Assembly: GCF_034259105.1 (NCBI RefSeq)
Contig: NZ_CP139478.1
Location: 1,539,001 to 1,603,000, forward strand
Length of the DNA: 64,000 bases
Direction: 5' to 3'
DNA from: Limosilactobacillus reuteri
GTDB lineage: Bacteria > Bacillota > Bacilli > Lactobacillales > Lactobacillaceae
This document shows positions 61,828-64,000 of this stretch, piece by piece. The number at the start of each line of letters is the position of its first letter. Within the stretch, counting starts at the first letter, position 1. Below the pieces are notes generated by a model. The model was not told the origin of the DNA. It saw only the letters and a list, made by a program, of their open reading frames with translations, and searched no databases. A program made the translations under genes and the position numbers.

Positions 61828-62598
61828 TCAATCCTTTTCATCATTTGTTCCATAATCTACATTAACTAAATACAAACCACTCGCTGGAGCCGTCATCCGT
61901 GCTAATGTCCGATCCTTTGCTTCAAGGACTCGCGACACGTCATCTACTGGCCGCTGATTGCTCCCGATTTCTAAGAGAAAAGCAACCATTATGCGGACTT
62001 GATTATAGAGAAAACCATTACCAGTAAAATCAAAGACAACCTCATTTCTTAGTTCGTCTCGTCTAATTGTGATATTCTCAATCGTCCGAACATTGCTTTT
62101 TGCTTGACTCCCCGATGCAACAAAACTTGTAAAGTCATGAGTTCCAACCAAATCAATAGCTGCTTTTCTCATCTTTTCTAAGTTAAGGGGATATTTAAAA
62201 TGAGAAGTATAGTTGCGTTTGAATGGGTTCACAAATTCTCCCTGATCAACTCGATAACTATAAGTCTTACGATGAGCACTGTATCGCGCATGGAAATCAT
62301 TATCCACTAATTCGGCCTTCTTAATTAAAATATCCAGTGGCAAAATGCTATTGAGGGCCTTTCTCATAGATTCATTACTTAAATGATAGGGAATATCAAA
62401 GTGCGCAACCTGATTAAGAGCATGCACCCCTGCATCTGTTCTTCCTGAGCCGATAACGGAAATAGCAGGAGTTGGGTGCTTAGCAATTTTATTTACTGCA
62501 TTCTTTAGTGTTTGTTCAACTGTCCGCTTATTTGGTTGAATTTGAAAACCGGAAAAATTGGTTCCATCATAAGCAAAGGTTATTTTATAACGATACAT
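61828..62598 (-). CDS. truA: tRNA pseudouridine(38-40) synthase
   Basis: The 256-residue enzyme modifies the anticodon stem of tRNAs. It has YKITFAYDGTNFSGFQIQPN at the start and the catalytic aspartate in SGRTDAGVHALNQVAHFD (about D53). YRVDQGEFVNPFKRNY and FTGNGFLYNQVRIMVAFLLE follow. It is 21 bases downstream of ecfT, forming the conserved ecfA-ecfA-ecfT-truA order of Firmicutes. Confidence 0.95.
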   Translation of the reverse strand: MYRYKITFAYDGTNFSGFQIQPNKRTVEQTLKNAVNKIAKHPTPAISVIGSGRTDAGVHALNQVAHFDIPYHLSNESMRKALNSILPLDILIKKAELVDNDFHARYSAHRKTYSYRVDQGEFVNPFKRNYTSHFKYPLNLEKMRKAAIDLVGTHDFTSFVASGSQAKSNVRTIENITIRRDELRNEVVFDFTGNGFLYNQVRIMVAFLLEIGSNQRPVDDVSRVLEAKDRTLARMTAPASGLYLVNVDYGTNDEKD

Positions 62599-62619
62599 TG
62601 TTTACTTCCTTATATTAAT

Positions 62620-63423
62620 TTAGAAAAATATTCGAATACAAACTAGACCAACTGTCACAATCAATAGCGCCAAGCCAGCCCAAACATCATTTTTATGCCA
62701 AACTAATTGACGATAATGAGTCCGTGGTGCATTAGGATCATACCCTCGTGCTTCCATTGCCGTTGCTAGTTCTTCAGCGCGCTTAAACGAGTTGACAAAC
62801 AATGGGATAAGAATCGGAACTAGATGTTTAATCCGTGTCAAAAGATTTCCAGCGTTAAAATTAATCCCGCGGGCCCGCTGAGCTTTCATAATTTTATTAG
62901 TTTCATCCATAATAGTTGGAACAAAGCGTAATGCAATGGAAAGCATTAACGTAATCTGGTTGACAGGAACTTTAATCACTTGTAATGGTTTCATTAACCA
63001 TGCCAAGGCATCTGCAATTTGAAAAGTTTGCGTAGTGGCAGTTAAGACAGTTGAGGCAGTAATAATCACAATAAACCGATAAGAAATAATTAATGAATTA
63101 ATAAGGCCATCACGGGTTATTGCCATAATTCCCCAATGCCAATACGTCTTTCCGCCACTACTAAATAAAATTTGAAACGCTACTGTTATCAAAATAATTA
63201 AAAACAACGGCTTAATCCCTTGCCAATATTGTCTTAAACCAACATTACTTAACTTAATTGCCGCAAGGAGCGCTAATAAAAGCCATATAGCAGCTAAAAA
63301 ATTATTCACGAAGAAAATTAAAATAACGTAAATAATACACATGATTAGTTTTATTCGTGGATCAAGACGATGGAGGATCGATTTTACTGGTACATAACTA
63401 CCAAATACGATTTTATTATTCAT
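62620..63423 (-). CDS. ecfT: ECF transporter transmembrane component EcfT
   Basis: The 267-residue membrane protein has about five to six helices and the two short A-R-G motifs that dock to the ATPases: KAQRARGINFNAG and ATAMEARGYDPNAPRTHYR. It scaffolds the shared energising module for vitamin and metal uptake, into which substrate-binding S components plug. Its ATG overlaps the stop of the ATPase gene upstream by four bases. Intact. Confidence 0.96.
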   Translation of the reverse strand: MNNKIVFGSYVPVKSILHRLDPRIKLIMCIIYVILIFFVNNFLAAIWLLLALLAAIKLSNVGLRQYWQGIKPLFLIILITVAFQILFSSGGKTYWHWGIMAITRDGLINSLIISYRFIVIITASTVLTATTQTFQIADALAWLMKPLQVIKVPVNQITLMLSIALRFVPTIMDETNKIMKAQRARGINFNAGNLLTRIKHLVPILIPLFVNSFKRAEELATAMEARGYDPNAPRTHYRQLVWHKNDVWAGLALLIVTVGLVCIRIFF

Positions 63424-64000
63424 TTTCTTTTTCTCCTCATCGCTTCTGCTATTTCATCTGCTAACACATCAAGCGTAAGCGGTTCTGTATTTTTTAAGGT
63501 GATACCATCTTTACTAAGGAATTGCGCAACCTCGACGGAAACAGGCAGAGTCAATGATAGTTTTTTTAATCGTTGAGCATCCCTAAATAATTGCTGAGGA
63601 GTAGTATCCGAAACAACCTGCCCATTGCTCATTGCAATTACGTGGTTAGCATAATAGGCTACCTGCTCCATTTGGTGAGTAACCATTATAATCGTTGTTC
63701 CCTTCTCGTTAAGATCTTTAATAAGTTTAAGTAAATCATTAGTTGCTTGAGTATCCAGTCCTGCTGTTGGTTCATCAAGAATTAAAATTTGGGGATCCAT
63801 TGCTAAAACGCCAGCAATCGCTACTCGCCTCATTTGTCCTCCAGAAAGTGCAAAAGGGGAGTGTGACTTTAATTCTAAGGGCAAATCCACCATTTTTAAT
63901 GCTTCATCAACTGCTTTTTCAATTTTTTTTGCAGGCCACCCTAAATTATGAGGCCCAAAAGCAATATCCTCCGCAACTGTTTCTGCAAATAGTTGCTGTT
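63420..64000 (-). CDS. ecfA2: ECF transporter ATPase EcfA2 (partial at window edge)
   Basis: The frame runs off the right edge of the window, so only the C-terminal about 193 residues are seen. They include the end of the Q-loop region (TVAEDIAFGPHNLG), the ABC signature SPFALSGGQMRRVAIAGVLA, Walker B LILDEPTAGLD and the H-loop IIMVTHQMEQ. The C-terminal domain typical of ECF ATPases follows. As the copy next to ecfT it is most likely EcfA2, with ecfA1 expected just outside the window. Confidence 0.93.
   Translation of the reverse strand, partial: QQLFAETVAEDIAFGPHNLGWPAKKIEKAVDEALKMVDLPLELKSHSPFALSGGQMRRVAIAGVLAMDPQILILDEPTAGLDTQATNDLLKLIKDLNEKGTTIIMVTHQMEQVAYYANHVIAMSNGQVVSDTTPQQLFRDAQRLKKLSLTLPVSVEVAQFLSKDGITLKNTEPLTLDVLADEIAEAMRRKRK

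Overview
The window reads as a chromosome segment of a heterofermentative lactobacillus, most likely Limosilactobacillus reuteri or a close relative. The main evidence is the AT-leaning Firmicute sequence with strong GGAGG ribosome sites and frequent TTG/GTG starts. It is supported by the housekeeping order ecfA-ecfT-truA-rplM-rpsI and pcrA-ligA-camS-gatCAB-dagK-rlmD, an NrtR/pncB/pncA NAD-salvage cluster, and several lactobacillal IS families. The species call is inference; no rRNA or tRNA gene was seen.

Layout. (1) 1-9.4 kb is an accessory patchwork. It starts with the end of an alpha/beta hydrolase and decayed XRE/membrane-protein genes. Two degenerate, related IS30 elements in opposite orientation (1213-2268 and 6559-7629) follow. 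Between them lies a metal/redox island of five genes: a P1B-type metal ATPase, a small CxxC metal-binding protein, a Dps/ferritin-like protein and an FNR-like regulator in one operon, plus a divergently placed His-rich EF-hand-like protein. Both promoters of the island carry an FNR-type palindrome about 41.5-42.5 bases upstream of the predicted start, so the fourth gene of the operon probably controls the whole island. (2) 9.4-12.8 kb holds an IS3 element, a cytochrome b5-like gene and an IS30 element. (3) 12.85-25.2 kb, minus strand, is an exopolysaccharide cluster: LCP ligase, chain-length adaptor, tyrosine kinase, PHP phosphatase, priming transferase, glycosyltransferases, Wzy and Wzx. It is split by an IS150-like element and by the tail of an unrelated gene with its own terminator.

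(4) 25.5-42.6 kb, plus strand after an ISL3 element, is a phage-like element. It carries the tail end of a primase, VRR-NUC nuclease, SNF2-type helicase, a frameshifted late regulator, HNH endonuclease, small terminase, ParB-methyltransferase fusion, large terminase, portal, head protease, capsid and two connectors, and then directly a holin. No tail or lysin genes are present. A compact type I toxin-antitoxin-like locus, a SHOCT-like protein and two tandem large serine recombinases close the element. This gene content is that expected of a capsid-forming satellite (cf-PICI type) rather than a complete prophage, although a decayed prophage is possible.

(5) 42.7-64 kb, minus strand, is core chromosome: pncA, pncB and nrtR; rlmD and dagK; gatB, gatA and gatC; camS, ligA and pcrA; a PurK paralogue, xpt and a glucosaminidase; a diacetyl/acetoin reductase; rpsI, rplM, truA, ecfT and a partial ecfA. 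ISL3 end fragments also occur at 11.3 and 45.6 kb, which suggests repeated insertion and excision. Most accessory genes show single-base indels or nonsense changes, while the core genes are intact.
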